This document shows positions 13,634 to 27,429 of a DNA stretch of 64,000 nucleotides, one piece after another. Position 1 is the first letter of the stretch. Every line of letters starts with the position of its first letter. The stretch is from Megamerina dolium (taxonomy: Eukaryota; Arthropoda; Insecta; Diptera; Megamerinidae). The stretch spans positions 11,440,242-11,504,241 of the forward strand of contig OY978528.1 in assembly GCA_963854835.1 (NCBI GenBank), read 5' to 3'. The notes beneath the pieces are model-generated. The model searched no databases, was not told the DNA's origin, and saw only the letters and a program-made list of their open reading frames with translations. The translations under genes were made by a program, and so were the position numbers.

Positions 13634-14813
13634 TGTGTATGGCTAAATGCAGAAAGAAATTATGGAACATTAGTGTGTCACATATGCTGTACATAAATCA
13701 GCCAGCTCATCCACATATGTTGCTTCTTTGAGTTTTGTTTTTAGTTTTTCTCCGGTTTTCTATTTTTCTTTTTTTCTTTATTTTCTATTTCAAATTATAA
13801 AGAACTTGCTTCATCATCATCATCATCATTATCATCATCATTAAGCTTTTAATAAAAAAAAATTGAATTAAAATGAAATTTATTGAAAAAGTATTTCAAA
13901 TAAATACCAATTTAAATTAAAGCACAAAAAATTTGCGCTACTTTAAAACTAAAAATCATTCACACTGCATGTTCATATTTATTTTTAGTTGCCACAAAAT
14001 ACAAAACAAAACAAAAATAAGTAAATGAAACATAAAGAAGCGACAGAATGAGCATTTTAGCGAATAAACTAAAACATGAAATAAAGATAATATAAAATAA
14101 ATAAATAATATTAAAATAATAAACGTACACACACACACACACATATACGCAGCCACTTGCAGAGCAAATACAAAATATAGACACACATACATTCGTTTTA
14201 CTCACACATCCTGGCTAATTGCCAAATAAAAACGCGCACGCGGCCCAAAACAAACGACAACGACAACGACAACGATGATGATGACGATAATAAAAAGTCT
14301 CCACAAAAAATGTCTCCAAGAAATTGTGTGTTCTCTAAATACAGTAAATAAAATGAATTCATGAGAGAGCAAATGCTAATGAGATAGAGGAAGAGAGAGA
14401 GAGAGAGAGAGAAAGGTATTAAGAGAGCAAGAGAACGTACAGAATAAGAAGTTGGCTTCTGCGGCGACTTCAGCAGTGACTGCGCTGCTGCCATGCTGCT
14501 TGGGCAACAATTGTCATTGTATACAATATGTACTCATGTGAAAGAGAGACACAAGAAAAAGATGAAGACAAGGAAGAAGTAAGAAATAGGTAACTTTTCG
14601 TAGAAAAAAAAAACATAAATGTGTAAAAACGAACGAGCGTAGCAAAACAAATATTGTAATAACGGTTCGTTGCTGATGGCTCCATATGCCTTGTACGTAT
14701 GGATATGTATTATAATAGCTATCCCTCTGCAACGCCTGTATTTCCTCTTCTTTTTTTTTCTTGTTCATATTACTCTTGTTCATAATTGTGGTTAACGTTT
14801 TCCGGGTAACAAA

Positions 14814-14847
<34 letters not shown>

Positions 14848-15149
14848 CTGCTGTTATTATTCCAATATTATCTTTACTCATATTAAAATTCGAATATATG
14901 GGGTTCATCAACAGATATTATTTCAAGAATAATTTAATTAAAGCTACTAAAAAGTAGTTTTGAGAATAATAAAAATGTCTATGATTATTGAAAATAGTGA
15001 AAATTATAAAAAAAAATTTATTACTACATGTAACTTGAGGTTTCAAAACTCAACTTTCTTTGCAAAATATGTGAATTTTGAAATGAATTTTAAATTAATT
15101 TGACGGAAGATCTAAAAGGTATGGAAAATTAAACGCATTATGGATTGAA
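13634..15149. other. Non-coding, microsatellite-rich stretch
   Basis: Simple repeats: CAT at 13811-13842, AC at 14126-14143, CGACAA then GATGAT around 14256-14288, GA at 14391-14412, and TTG at 14815-14847 (about 11 units). Minus-strand frames of 60-98 codons across this interval are Ser/Leu- or Phe-rich readings of those repeats. No gene recognised. Confidence 0.6.
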
Positions 15150-15265
15150 ATCACCAACCTAGTCGATTTAGTCATGCTTATCTATCATGCCCAACTGTAT
15201 GTGGGTCCCTTCCATCTGTCAATCTGTCAGGCTGTTTCTCTGTTACCACAATAACTGGCATAATT
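15150..15265 (-). repeat. Downstream module of the 154-bp family (copy 2, diverged)
   Basis: On the minus strand this reads ACAGAGAAACAGCCTGACAG, then CATGACTAAATCGACTAGG and GGTGATTTC. The order and core words (ACAGAGAAACAG, ATCGAC, GTGATT) parallel the block at 12404. It lies just beyond the last unit of the minus-oriented array at 15290-15890, in the same relative position as copy 1. Confidence 0.4.
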
Positions 15266-15289
15266 ACTAAGCAATTTTGCTGAAAATTT

Positions 15290-15890
15290 AGAAATGAAAT
15301 TGTTTTTACCAACGAACAAACGAGTGCTTGAATGAGCAGAATTTAATAATAATCAGGCATAGTTCCCATACAAAAGAAGTATTTGAAATGCATTTTTTGA
15401 CACTTTTTGTACCAAAATTGACAACTATCAAGCTGAAACTCGGTACATAATATTAAATTTGCTAGTAAATGAATGATCTAAAAAATGGGTGTAATCGAAT
15501 AAAAACCACGCCTACCTCTAATACAAGTTATATTTTCAAATGCATTTTTCTACACTGTGAGTGACACAATTTCAAGGCATATAGTTGAAAATTGTTGCAT
15601 ACGATTATATTTATTTTATATGCCTATTAGGTATAGGCATATTCGAAAATGTGTTAAATGGAATATACACCAAGCCTATCTCCCATACAAACTTGTGCCT
15701 CCAATTGCATGTTTTCATATTTCTCACACAAAAATATAACACATACAAAAATATATGAATATTTTTATGAACGTATATTGAAAATGTTTTAAAATGAGAA
15801 TTATCAGAAAAAAACTACACCATCTTCACACAAAAGTATTTTTTATCAAATATGTCTATCATAGGGTAGAGTACGGAAACCTCGATATTG
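15290..15890 (-). repeat. 154-bp tandem repeat family, array 2 (about 4 units)
   Basis: Reverse-complement anchors (CTCCCATACAAAAGTATG-like, several diverged) lie near 15363, 15515, 15680 and 15824. AAGCTGAAACTCGGTAC-like blocks occur between them. Spacing is 152, about 165 and about 144 bp, so indels have accumulated. The array is more degraded than arrays 1, 3 and 8. Confidence 0.7.
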
Positions 15891-16719
15891 TAGAAGTTAA
15901 AATTTCCAATTTGATTCCAATTTACAGTTCTTAATGTGTGTGAGATTCAATCATCAGTGTTGTCTAACATCAGTAGCAAAACAATTATCACATAAATGTA
16001 GCTATTAGGCATGCCAATCCCGACTTTTGTTGTCCCGTAGATTCCGAGATTAGTTGCCAGAGATAGTGACATTTTAGAGATTCATTTCAAATGATAATTT
16101 ATGTGAGAACTTACAAAATCGTACAAAATTTAGAACGGAAAATTGCAAATTTCATTTCTATTAATTTTTGCAAATTTTCAAAAACTTTTTTTTGAAAACT
16201 TAGTAGAAATAAAGGTTTTTCATGTTTTCTTTATTTTTAAGCGGTTCAGCAATGTAAAAACAGAAATTAATTAATTTTTCTTATTTTGTATTTAATAAAT
16301 ATTTAGCTATGATAGTAAAAATAATTACTTTAATATGAAAACTGAATTTTAAAAAAATTTATGAATAAAAAAAAATCTTCAACTTCAGTACTCTCCTCCA
16401 GTAACTCTTCCAGGTTCCCATATTACATTTGAAACTCATAGAAAAGTCGGGACCAGCAAGTGAATCGAGAACTCGTAGCATCCCTAGAAGCTAAATATAT
16501 TATTATATTCAAATCACCACCTGTGTTTATGGTGACGTCATCGTCATCATAATAACCAACATCATTATAAACATCGGCATCATCATCATTATCATCTTGC
16601 CTTCCGTTTTATGCATTATGAAAGTAGCGAGAATACAACAACAACAACAATTATATTAATAACCATACTAACAAGAGCATCTATCTATATCATAATAATC
16701 AGCTACTGCATTCGTCTGG

Positions 16720-16750
<31 letters not shown>

Positions 16751-18976
16751 CCCAAGAGCAGACAGACAGCTATATCGACTGCGACAACATTGGCATCATC
16801 ATGAACATGCAAGCAATCATCATTGAATGACAAGCACGAGTCATACTCGTATTATAGGCAGGTCAAGCAATAACATTGAAGGCAACGCAACGAAGTCATT
16901 GAAGGCATCAAAGCAATGGCAAGCAAACGTAGGTAGTTATGCTAACAGATGGATGAACAAATATAAGTATGTATGCTATTGAACAGGTTGATGGTAATAA
17001 AAATGAAAAAAAAAAAAAACCCGAGTGAAAAGGCTCTAAAGAAGCAGGTGAATTCGATTGCGTGCTTGTGCATATGTGTCTGTTTGAGCGTACAGGTAAA
17101 ATTGTGTCCGTTATGCTCAAGTGCGTACATGAACACATTGAGAGAGGGTGGATTGACATGAAGGTGCTGTGGTCAGCGCATGGATAGCTGCCAATGGAAG
17201 GCTGTGAATAGATGGCTGGATAGATGGCTGAATCGATGTATGAAATATATATAGTGCTCGCGTTAATGGTCTAATGCAAACATTGGAATACCAAATAGGT
17301 TAAAGACCGTCGAAATAGATACAACAAATATTTAATGGACATACATAATATACATAAGTGCACACATATAGAGAATAACAACGAAACGATGGGTTAATGC
17401 TCGATTGCATGTAGATGGACATAATTTGTATATACAAATACGTATATGTAAGTAATATGATAATAATATTTTTAGTATTTTTTTTAGGGTAATTGGAGGA
17501 AGCATGTCTCTTGGATTCAGCACATACACCTACATATATACATGCATATATATACACCTCCGTATATGGTTTATTATTCATGACTCAGAATATTAACAAT
17601 TATTGAAAACTGTTTTGATGATGTAAGGTGCTCTCTTAGTTAGGTAGAGGAATATATATGTAGCTATGTAAATAAAAACAATTTCTTTTTCTATTAATAA
17701 CTTAATTTTTTTTTTTTTTAATTTTCGGTAATTAAGTGTTTAACTACATATTTACTGAAGTCTGAAGGTATAAGTTTATATGTATTTGAATTCTTATGAT
17801 AATTCCTATGAAGTGTGTATTTCGTAGTAAAAGCTGAGGTTAAATTGAAAAAAAAAAATTAATTAAAAATACATTTTGATTAATATTTGAAAACAGATAT
17901 GTAAATCTCTATGGCTGTTTATAAACTATGGCCATGGTTTAGGCATATAGTCCTATAATAACAAACAATAACCACAATGTTTAGCATTTCATTTGTAAAA
18001 GTTCAATTTTTAGTCGAATTGTACAATGTTGACGTCCAATTTAAAAATGATTTTCTCCAAAATAAATAATATCCTCTCATATGTATGTATCTTAAATATG
18101 TTAGAGTGCACGATTATTCGACTGATTGCTACGTGGGTGCCTCTATTTTGTTAGATTCCTTGAAAAATATGTTTAGCCAACAAATTGTAGTGGTATGTAT
18201 AGAATAAATGGTGTCTCACCGACCTCAAAATCCATAAAAAAGAGCTCAATATCATGAAATGATATCACAGCTTCCACCAGTAGCTCTCAGGAGTGGTAAA
18301 ATGTATAATACATCATTATTAGGTTACTTTCTCATTCCCAAAATTTCTTCAGAACTTATTTAATGCTTATAAAAAGCCTTTATGGCGGCTCCGCTACAAA
18401 ATTAAGATTTGTATCAAATTCGCTCCCACACTAATCAAATATGTGACTGATCCCCAATAATTTTTTCAAATCAATATCTTTCACAAACATTGCCACTCCA
18501 TGGCAAACTCCCCTATTTATTTTATTTTTTTTTTTCATATGAATATCGTCAACTGACACCATAGCTGCACAGTTCTCACCTCTAAGAAGTTGAATTTTGA
18601 GTACAATCCTCTTTACTGTTGCTTCACAGCATTTTTGTAGAGCATACTTACATCCCATCTATGTCCCTTGCGCATGTTGACTAACTCATTTTCATTGAAA
18701 ATCAAATCGTACCCCTATAACTCGATGTCACTTTAGAAGACAGTAATTCGAAATGAACGAAATCTGCCTGAAAAATCGACAAATAATCCCATTGATACCA
18801 CGGAATTGCATCAAACAGAGCACAAAGTAAGACAGACCGCCATTAGCTTTACCTCTTTAAAGCCTTTTCAATGAATGAGTGGTATTTTAAAAAGGGATGG
18901 GAAAGATTCAGAAGAAAAAAGGAGCAAACATCACATTCTTTTCATTAAACATGTCACTTAACATTTTGGATATAGT
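15891..18976. other. Non-coding stretch, nothing recognised
   Basis: AT-rich with ATC/CAT-rich patches at 16530-16600, a CAG run at 16723-16750 and an A run near 17007. A minus-strand open frame of 75 codons (18431-18658) is not low complexity, but I do not recognise it; it could be a transposon shard. Blocks near 18285-18320 (AGTGGTAAAATGTATAATAC) faintly resemble the repeat family at 56.5-58.4 kb. Confidence 0.45.
16723..16750. repeat. CAG microsatellite, about 9 units
   Basis: An AGC/CAG run of about 28 bp. In the plus frame opened at 16611 it reads as poly-Gln followed by a His-rich end. Poly-Gln runs do occur in fly transcription factors, but the flanks are CAA/ATC/CAT simple sequence with no recognisable domain or splice context. 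Confidence 0.9.
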
Positions 18977-19034
18977 TGTATAACAATTTGTATAACAATT
19001 TGTATAACAATTTGGTATAACAATTTGTATAACA
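18977..19034. repeat. 13-bp minisatellite
   Basis: Roughly four to five head-to-tail copies of TGTATAACAATTT, one with an extra G. Local slippage repeat with no coding potential. Confidence 0.85.
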
Positions 19035-21689
19035 TTGCACAAGTCATTTGAACCTTATTATTGAATGGAATAAAATTGATTTATGTGCTCTTATTTTGAC
19101 TGTGCTGAACTTTGACCATCTGCTAGAAGAATCATGTATTGTAAATCCAATTAGCATTTCCAACGAATAATTCCTAACAAATATCGATATAGGCAACTGT
19201 AGCTTATTGATAATAGAAATATATTATTTCCAGTAACCTCATACCATTTTTAGCGCCTTTAGCAACATATCCATAATCTTTCATATTGATAACTAATTCG
19301 GCACCAAATATGCATGTATTATTTTCAAAAATTCTAAAAAAATAAAAAATTCAATATCCTTAAGGTCAAACGAAATATGTACCTAATTTATAATCAATAT
19401 GTCCCACACTGCTTTCATATACATATTATAGCAACATATTCAAATTCAATATTGCCATTTTTTGTATATATACATATTTGTTTATAAACATTTGAATTGA
19501 TTTGCCTACGTTATATGTTGAATTATATGTCATAAAAAAATCAAACAAACTTTAAATTTGAAATTCAAATTGCAAAATTTAAATTTTTTAATATCTTTCA
19601 ATTGATTTGGAATATATTTTTCGATTTTATTTTATCATATTTATGTAAATTGATTTTCGAATTTTTTTGGAGAATATTTATAATGCTAAAAGAAATAAAT
19701 TTCTATTTCATTTTTGATTGAATTTTCACAGTAATTCACAGATTATTTTCGAAGCTGGTATGAAGTATGTATGAAGAGAGAGATAAAAGAAAATGTTTTT
19801 TGCACTAAAATTTCATCATTATTATTAGATATTCAGTTGATTTCTGCATTCCACTAGAATGCGTGAATAATGTATTCATATACGATATGTACGATATATA
19901 CATATTGTGGTATTTATTTGTAAACGTACGTATTGAATCGATAAAGTCGACTAGAATCCATCCATACATACATTCATTCATTCATTCATTCATTCGTTCA
20001 TTCAATTCATTCAATTCATTCATTCAGCATATTTTCCTTATGGAAAATGTAAATAAAATTCCTACGAGCGAAACATTTGCAATTATAGTTGCTTGAGTTG
20101 GTCATTAAATATTAACCTTACGCATATACGAATATATGGTATGGATGGTTGATTGTGAATAGCAATAGCTATAGTGCCGAGTGGCTGGGTGGTTGGGGAT
20201 GGTCTCGCTATCGGATGGTTGATTCAAATGATGCTTTGGCATTTGGTATGCTTCATCTTCACCATCCAATGTGTGTGTGTGTGTGCATGCATATCACGCA
20301 TTTGCGACACACACACCAGCTCGCTCAGCTGTTGTATACTTTAAAAGCACTCGTCGTCTGGCAGATGAGATGAAATGTTGTAGTATTTAATGCAATAGCT
20401 GTGCGATTTGTGCCTTGATTCGTGTAATGTGCCGTCCATATAATATGCTTCCTGTTGTTATTATTATTATGTATTATTATTATTATTATTATTATAATTA
20501 TTATGTATTATGATCATTATTGCTGTCGCTGTTTTTTGCTAGTCGTCTCGCAGAGCGCCAACCATTGTATCGTCCTTTTTACCTTGTTATTATTTCAGTT
20601 GAATATTGTAAATGCGTTTACAAATGAACAGAATCGTAAAAAAAGCAAGCAACAAAAAGATAAAGAGAGCAGACAGAAGAGAGGAGAGGGCATATTAAAA
20701 GTAAATAAGCATGTACAGGCAGACAAGTCGACGTGAAAGTTGTCTTTTGCGGCAAAAGGAACTTGTACTAGTCATCCAAATTACTGAAATTAAAGCTAAC
20801 GAAGCGCGAACATTTTCTTGGCACACAAAATCAGGTTCAATATAACGATGAATGTGGTGGTAGTACCATTATTGAATGTCGGGCGATGGTGTTGACGGAT
20901 TTTGGCAGTATTGGCAACTGAATGAATGAAGCGCTTAGATGTACAAGGAAATACGTTGTGTTTGTGGAAGTTGTATTTTCAAATTACTTCTTTTTTTTTA
21001 TTTTCTTCTCATATCAATCGTTTTTGAGTTTTTGTATTTTTTTTTCTTTTCACCACAAGTCGCTATTCGAAAATAAATGCAAGTAAAATAAAAATGAAAA
21101 TAAGTTCGTTGGTAAAAGAAAAAAAAAATAAGAAAAAGAAAACAGTTTTAAAGAAATCGCAAAAATAATACAACAAAACAAACAAATAAAAAGAAAAGTT
21201 AAATTCACATTTTCGTATTTGTATTTTGAATTGTTACTTTTTATTTTGTCTTCTTCTTCTTCTTCTTCCTTTTAACTCTCTGCAACACAAATTGAATTAA
21301 GCATTAAAAGGTTAAGCAATAAGATCGGCCATTAGAGATGGACGCGCTTAGTAGATATGCGTACGTGAGAGATTAACGTAGACTTCTTGCAATATTTGCC
21401 ATTGAAAATGGTTGAGTTGTGCATAAGTATAGAGCAAGAAAATACAAGATAATGTAAATTTAACGTTAAGTAGAAGTACTTAGCATATACAAAAAAAAAA
21501 AAAAACTACAACAAAAATCTTTTAATATTACATATTTTAAATTTAGATTAAATTGATTTTAAATTACAAATGGAAGACTATGTTAACAAAAGAAATAAAT
21601 TTGACAAAAAAGGGACAAGATTAGAAAGAAAAAAAAAATTGTTTCAGCAATGCCGAAGTTGGAGTATCTAAACACTCGAAAAAGTAAAC
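19035..21689. other. Non-coding stretch with microsatellites
   Basis: Simple repeats are ATTC units at 19971-20026, a TTA/ATT run at 20455-20505 and CTT units near 21250-21270. Frames opening at 19863, 20149 and 20455 read through these repeats or are short and unremarkable. No gene recognised. Confidence 0.5.
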
Positions 21690-22945
21690 AGATATTCTTT
21701 AAAAAAATTATATTTTTGTATGAAAGCTAAGTGTGATTTTCATTCTATAATACTTATTTTCAAATAACCTTTTGCATTGATAAAATAATCATATATATAT
21801 ACCAAAATTCACTGTTGTAGCTTTATATTTTGGTGTATAAAATTTTCAAAATTCATTCGAAAACCCACTTTTTGTATGGGAGGTATATGTGGTTTCTATC
21901 GGATTTCGCATATTTGTAAAAATATTATTTTCTTTAGCAAATCTAATCATATGTAGCAAATTTCTACTCCATATCTTTATATTTTCGTGCTAAAATATTG
22001 TAAAAACACATTCCAAAGCATACTTTTATATGGAAGGTAGGCGTAGTTTTCATCCAATTCCATCAAATCTCTAGCATGTCTATTAGTAAATAAATATAAT
22101 AATATATAAGAAGTTACAGCTTAATAACTCTATATTTTTGTGCTCAAAGTGTTAAAAAAAATATATTCAAAAATATATTTTTGTATGGGACTTGGGCACA
22201 ATTTTTATCGGATTACACTCATTTGCGAAATCTTTAATTCTTTAACTAATATAAGCATATGTACTAAGTTTCAGCTCTATAGCGTTGTATTTTTGTATTT
22301 AAATTGTGAAAACATATTTTCAGAAGCACACTTTTGTATGGGAGGTAGGAGTAATTTTCATCGTCTTTCAATCATTCGAGCACTGGTCAAATATTTAGTT
22401 AATAAAATCGTTTACACTGAATTTCAGCATGATAACTTCAATTTTAAGTGCCCAAATTGTGAAAGAAATGCATTTGAAAGTATACTTTTGTATGGGAGGT
22501 AGGTGTGATTTTCATTTGATTTTATTTATTGTCAAACTGGTCAATTATTGGCTTAATAAAATCATATACAATAGGTTTCAGCTTGACAACTTAATTTTTA
22601 TGTGCCCAAAATGTGAAAAAGTGCATTTGAAAATATATTTTTGTATGGGAGGTAGGTGTGATTTTTCTCCGATAATGCCCATTTTTTAACTAGTCCATCC
22701 ACTAGTAAATAAAATTATATACACCGAGTTACCATTTTCTTACTTTATATTTTCGTGCCAAAATCGTGAAAAAGTATGCATAAAAGCACACTTTTGTATG
22801 GGAGGTAAGCTTAGTTTGATATTACCCATTTTCTATTAAGTTCCAAGTCTCTTTAAAATAAATGAAATAACTATTTATGGGTAGAAAACAATAAAATATA
22901 TCCGAAATATAACATTTTGTATGAGAGTCCCACTTTGATAACTCT
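21690..22945 (+). repeat. 154-bp tandem repeat family, array 3 (8 units, the longest)
   Basis: Anchors near 21711, 21867, 22022, 22176, 22330, 22484, 22636 and 22790, so periods are 152-156 bp. A weak further unit may lie near 22911 (ATTTTGTATGAGAG). Three units read CTTTTGTATGGGAGGTAGG exactly. The overlapping plus-strand frames at 22140-22502 and 22429-22689 show a recurring Cys-Met-Gly-Gly-Arg because they translate this anchor. They break with small indels and are not a protein family. Confidence 0.88.
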
Positions 22946-23646
22946 TACAAAACATAACTAATAGGTATTTTGAAGAAATTATTTATATCACATAATGAAA
23001 TTTAGAGAGCAAAAAAAATTTTTCTTAAGTTCAAAGTGGCATATTTGAAATTCATAATATTTGCATGGGTTTTGATGCGTTAGAGCTGAAAGAAAAATAG
23101 GGGGATGTATTTTAAAAAATTATATTACCTACTATTCTTTGTAGAAATAAGAACAACTCTAGTTGATACAAGCATGCATGCATGCAAATGCTTTCATTCA
23201 TTCACTTACTCTGTAGGCCTCTCTCTTTCACTTATCCTTCTTATGCATATTTACAGACTAAGTTAGCATTATATGCATATGTTCGTCTGGAAGTGTATAT
23301 TATTTGTTGGTACAATAAGTAGCTCTTATGTATAAAAGAATTATATTAAACATGAATAAAATAGCTATGATTTTCCTCATACTACTCATATACTCGTACT
23401 TGTGTATAATCAATTTTGTTCGCATATACAAATTATGCGCTTTACATTAATGAGAATGATATGTAGCATGAACAAAACCAAAAACAGACAGACATACAGA
23501 CAGACAAACAACAACTACATTAAGAAACTTTCATCGACAAGCCGCTACAACACATTGGTTTGTTGTTGTTGTTGTTGTTGTTTGGCAATCATTGCCAATG
23601 CAGCGCCATCTTCCTTTTCCATCTGCCTAACACAAAGAGCAGCCAT

Positions 23647-23680
23647 CTGCTGCTGCTGCTACTTCTGCTGCTGCTGCTGC
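23647..23680. repeat. CTG microsatellite
   Basis: Two CTG/GCT runs separated by ACTT. Preceded by a TTG run at 23561-23580. In the plus frame it reads as a poly-Cys stretch, which argues against coding use. Confidence 0.9.
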
Positions 23681-26600
23681 TACATACATAAATACATGCA
23701 TAGGTATTACCATTACTAGTACAATGGCTCTTGTACATAGATGCCATTACCGTTGCCATTGCCGTTGTTGAAATGTTGTTTTCATTTTTAATTAAATAAA
23801 CAACTCGACGGGGAATTATTGTATTCGCTGTTATTATTTTGTAGTTGTATTTTTCTTTTCCTCTTTCAGTATTTTTAATTTTTTATTTTTTACCTTGTAT
23901 TTCCAATGAAAGCGTTGTTATATTTTACAACAACAACAACGACTTCCGTTAGGATATGTTCAAATGAAAACGAAAGAAAAAAAGAAGTAAATGAGCAAAA
24001 AAGCATAGGAAATAAAGAGTAAGAGAGAGTGAGAGAGAGAACAAATGAGAGCGTATAAAAATTATTTAAATTAAAAGAAGGTAAGAAATATGTGAAATAA
24101 AAGAAAATCATTGAGTGCGAAAAAAAAAATATATTAAAATAAATATGTATAGCATAGAAGAAACAATATCAGCAACAGTAGCAGCAACAACATCAATATT
24201 AATTACAACAACGACAAGAACAATAACAATAACAACAATTACTTGCAAACTAACTCCATTGAATTGACATTGGGGGATTTGAAACAAATCAACAATGTTG
24301 TTTTCATCATCGTCATTTTTCGAGCTCTTCATCAACATGTCCCTCGGTTAGTCAACGACTTGTTGTTCTGTCTTGTAGACACATGCCTATAGCAACATGT
24401 AAACAGTATCAGTGTGTATATTAAACATGTCCTTAGTTGTATAGGCGAAGAAAGTGTTTGCTTTAATTTTGAACATGAGGCTGTCGTTTTTTTGAGTGCA
24501 ACAAAATTTCATGCAAAAATATTGAAATCAAGATGCATCATTTTGAACTTAAAATATTGGCAAATCTATAAGAACAGTTTCGCGGAAGTTTCATTATGGA
24601 AATGATACATTTCCCCAACATTTTGGCTTTCATTTTGATATAAAGCTTCTTAACAGCTCTTCAATTTTTTAACAATTTCCTTAATTTTTTTATCTAAGCC
24701 CCCTAATCAATTCATAAGTTTCTAATTTTAATATATTCGAAAATTATCTCACAAGCTCCCAGATCCGTAGTCAAGATGAAGCGATATTTTAATGATTTTT
24801 AATATGTTCTAAAATTAACATTATTCTAAGTCTTTTATAGTCGAACTAAAATGAGATTTCAGATTTCGATTGTCATAGTTTTGATTTATTTAAAACAATA
24901 AATAACCCAAAAGTCAAGCACTACGATCAGAAATTTCTTTAATGGGAAACAATAGTATTTGCTGGCCTTAAAAAGCTAAGACATCATTTGTTGAAATTCA
25001 TCTGATGTCAGACGGACTGCAGGCTTAACATAGCGTTAAGTATTTTGCTTCAAATAAGATCTTATACTGGATATAGATAGATCTATTTTAAAGAGACGAT
25101 ATCTAAGAGTGTAATTACCTGACAAATAGACTGTGGGCAATGTTAAATCAGGTTTCTATGAGCTGTGAAATTGGAAACTGAGTTTGCTCTGCTGAGCCCT
25201 TTGGCTTCATTGAGCATAGGAATTTGTTCCAGTAGAACTTACAGAGGTTTTTGAACATAACATAATTCAAACTGAATGATTCAAAGGCTTACTACTGTTT
25301 TTTTTTTTTTTGTTGGAAGTCAAAGCAAGCGCAGCACTCAGCCTATTTCAGTCGCTCTTCCAAAAAATTTAATTTCTTGACTTTATATTTTTTAAGAGAC
25401 ACAATAAGGAAACAAAGCATCATTTTGCTTAAGTGAATTCGAAAGTTGGATAGTTAAGAACCAGCTTAGCGTATATAAATAAATACAATTGCATCGGGAT
25501 TCATTAGTGATTTTGTTCGATGGCAGTAGCAGCCGTAATAGCAACAGTAGCACAGTTCAGTGACTTTTAAATTCAACTTTAATCATTTTCAATTTTCAAC
25601 TTTAATCATTTTTATGGAATCACGGACGAGATGGGTACTGGACCAGTCAAACAATCTCCGTATTTGAATTCCGCGACACCAAATGGACAAATGAATTTTT
25701 GTTTTAATTTAATATTTTCACCCTAAAAGTATGCAATCATGTTGTAATACTCATTGTATATCAGCGATATTTACAATCTTCTTCAAATGGGTTTCAACAA
25801 TATTGAAAAATGTTATTATTTCTGAATTAATGTGAAAAAATGTTCTTAAAGTTTATTCTGTAAGAGTAGCAATAAATCAGTTCTGCTTACATTTTCTTTT
25901 TTATCAGCTGTTTCAAAGTGTCAAAACAATAAGAGTCAATTGCTTTTAATGTCAAAATAATATTCATATGCATAGATTTTTAATGTTGCATACTTTCAAG
26001 TGCATAATAAATTCAAATATGTATATTTTGTTGCATTTGATTGCAAATATTGCAATAATATTTTCCATTTGCACTTTTGCAAGACCATATGAAACATGAA
26101 AAAGTGGAAAGAAGACCTTGAAATTTGATATGATAAATTTTAAATATATGGGAAACCAATTTAACACCACCGTATTGCAATTTTATTGAAACAAAGACGG
26201 CTTTTCCATTTTTTCCACATCGTTGTCTGGTATGAAATCACTGTGCGAATGCTGTAGAATCATTTATATCTTCATATCATTCAACCGGAAGGCAGACAGG
26301 CAGGATGTTTATTATTTGTTTACTCATTACACATGTCATCATGTCAACAGTTAACAATAAATAAGCAACAACAATATAATAAAAACAGTAGCATACAGTT
26401 GCAACAAGGATGGTGACAATAGCAAAATTCCAATAGAACAGCAACAAAGCAATAGTATGTACTAGTAAAGGGTTGCAAAAACAAAAACAAAACAAAAAAC
26501 TTGCAATAGCTACAACAACAATAACAATTGATTTTAATTAAAAATAAAACACATCACCAGCAGTAAGCAGCAGCAATGGCGACGACAAATAATGACAATG

Positions 26601-27017
26601 ATGACGGGAGTAGACAAACAAACGAAAAACAAACAGTAGCAGCAAAGCAAAAATAACAACAACAACAACAATGACATCTAATTGTAAGCCTTAAGCCAAG
26701 CTTGATATTATAATGCTATAGAGTGATTAGAATCAAAGAGAGAGAGAGAGAATGAAAGAAAAAATATTCTTAAAACGGAATAATAAGTATATGGATTAAA
26801 GGATTGAATTTAATACTTGGCCAGTAAAATGTACAAATCAATACTCTTGTACTAAATAGAAATCATCAATTTAATAAAAAAAAATTTTTTTTTCGAATTC
26901 ATTAATGAAAAACCTTTGCTGAATAAACTACTGAGTGAAGATAAATAGACACAAAAATAGAGGAATTAACAATTCATTGAAAATCTATTGAAATGTCACT
27001 GCTGTAATGAGATTTTT

Positions 27018-27043
27018 TGATGATGTATGTACGTACATCATCA
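27018..27043. other. Hairpin-forming inverted repeat
   Basis: TGATGATGTA and TACATCATCA are perfect 10-bp arms separated by TGTACG. A small DNA hairpin of unknown role; no T-run follows to suggest a terminator. Confidence 0.5.
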
Positions 27044-27429
27044 GTGAAAAAACCTCTAATGAAATCAGGAAGGAAACAGAGAACAGAGGAGGTGCTGAGA
27101 GTGTAGAAGAGAGATAGAATTGTCAAATATTGACAATGCAAATTAAAATAAAACATTTAAGTACACATTTAGGATAAGACTGTTTTTTTTTTTATTCACA
27201 AAATATTTAACCAATTCGAATAAGTCAATTCATTAAAAAGACCTGACCGGCAAAAGAATGAATATTTCGTTCAAACTTCAAGTCAGAAGCAATGGGAATT
27301 GCTGCATAATTTATCATTAAAGTAAATTGAATTTTAATGAAAGCACAATTAAATAGAAAATTAATTAAATTTTTAATATTGTTGCTCTAAAGCAATATTA
27401 ATTTTGTTAGACGTGTCAAAAATCTGCGT

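Larger units (their letters stand above)
22946..27429. other. Non-coding stretch with microsatellites
   Basis: TTG run at 23561-23580, CTG run at 23647-23680, CAA/CAG-rich patches at 23930-23945, 24175-24240 and 26500-26680, GA run near 26740-26752. A hairpin lies at 27018-27043. The interval 24960-25260 is somewhat less AT-rich and looks single copy, but no frame or domain was recognised. Confidence 0.5.

Noticed and set aside
14198..14783. Overlapping minus-strand frames of 71-98 codons
   Set aside because: They are Ser/Leu- and Phe-rich readings of GA, CAA and A-rich simple sequence in three frames at once, with no domain.
16611..16826. Poly-Gln frame with a His-rich end, reminiscent of fly transcription factors
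   Set aside because: The Gln and His runs come from CAG and CAT microsatellites and the flanks are also simple sequence; no DNA-binding domain is visible.
22140..22689. Overlapping frames with a recurring Cys-Met-Gly-Gly-Arg motif, suggestive of a repeat protein
   Set aside because: They translate the TTTGTATGGGAGG anchor of the 154-bp repeat. The period is usually not a multiple of three, other arrays of the family do not keep the frame, and some are reversed.
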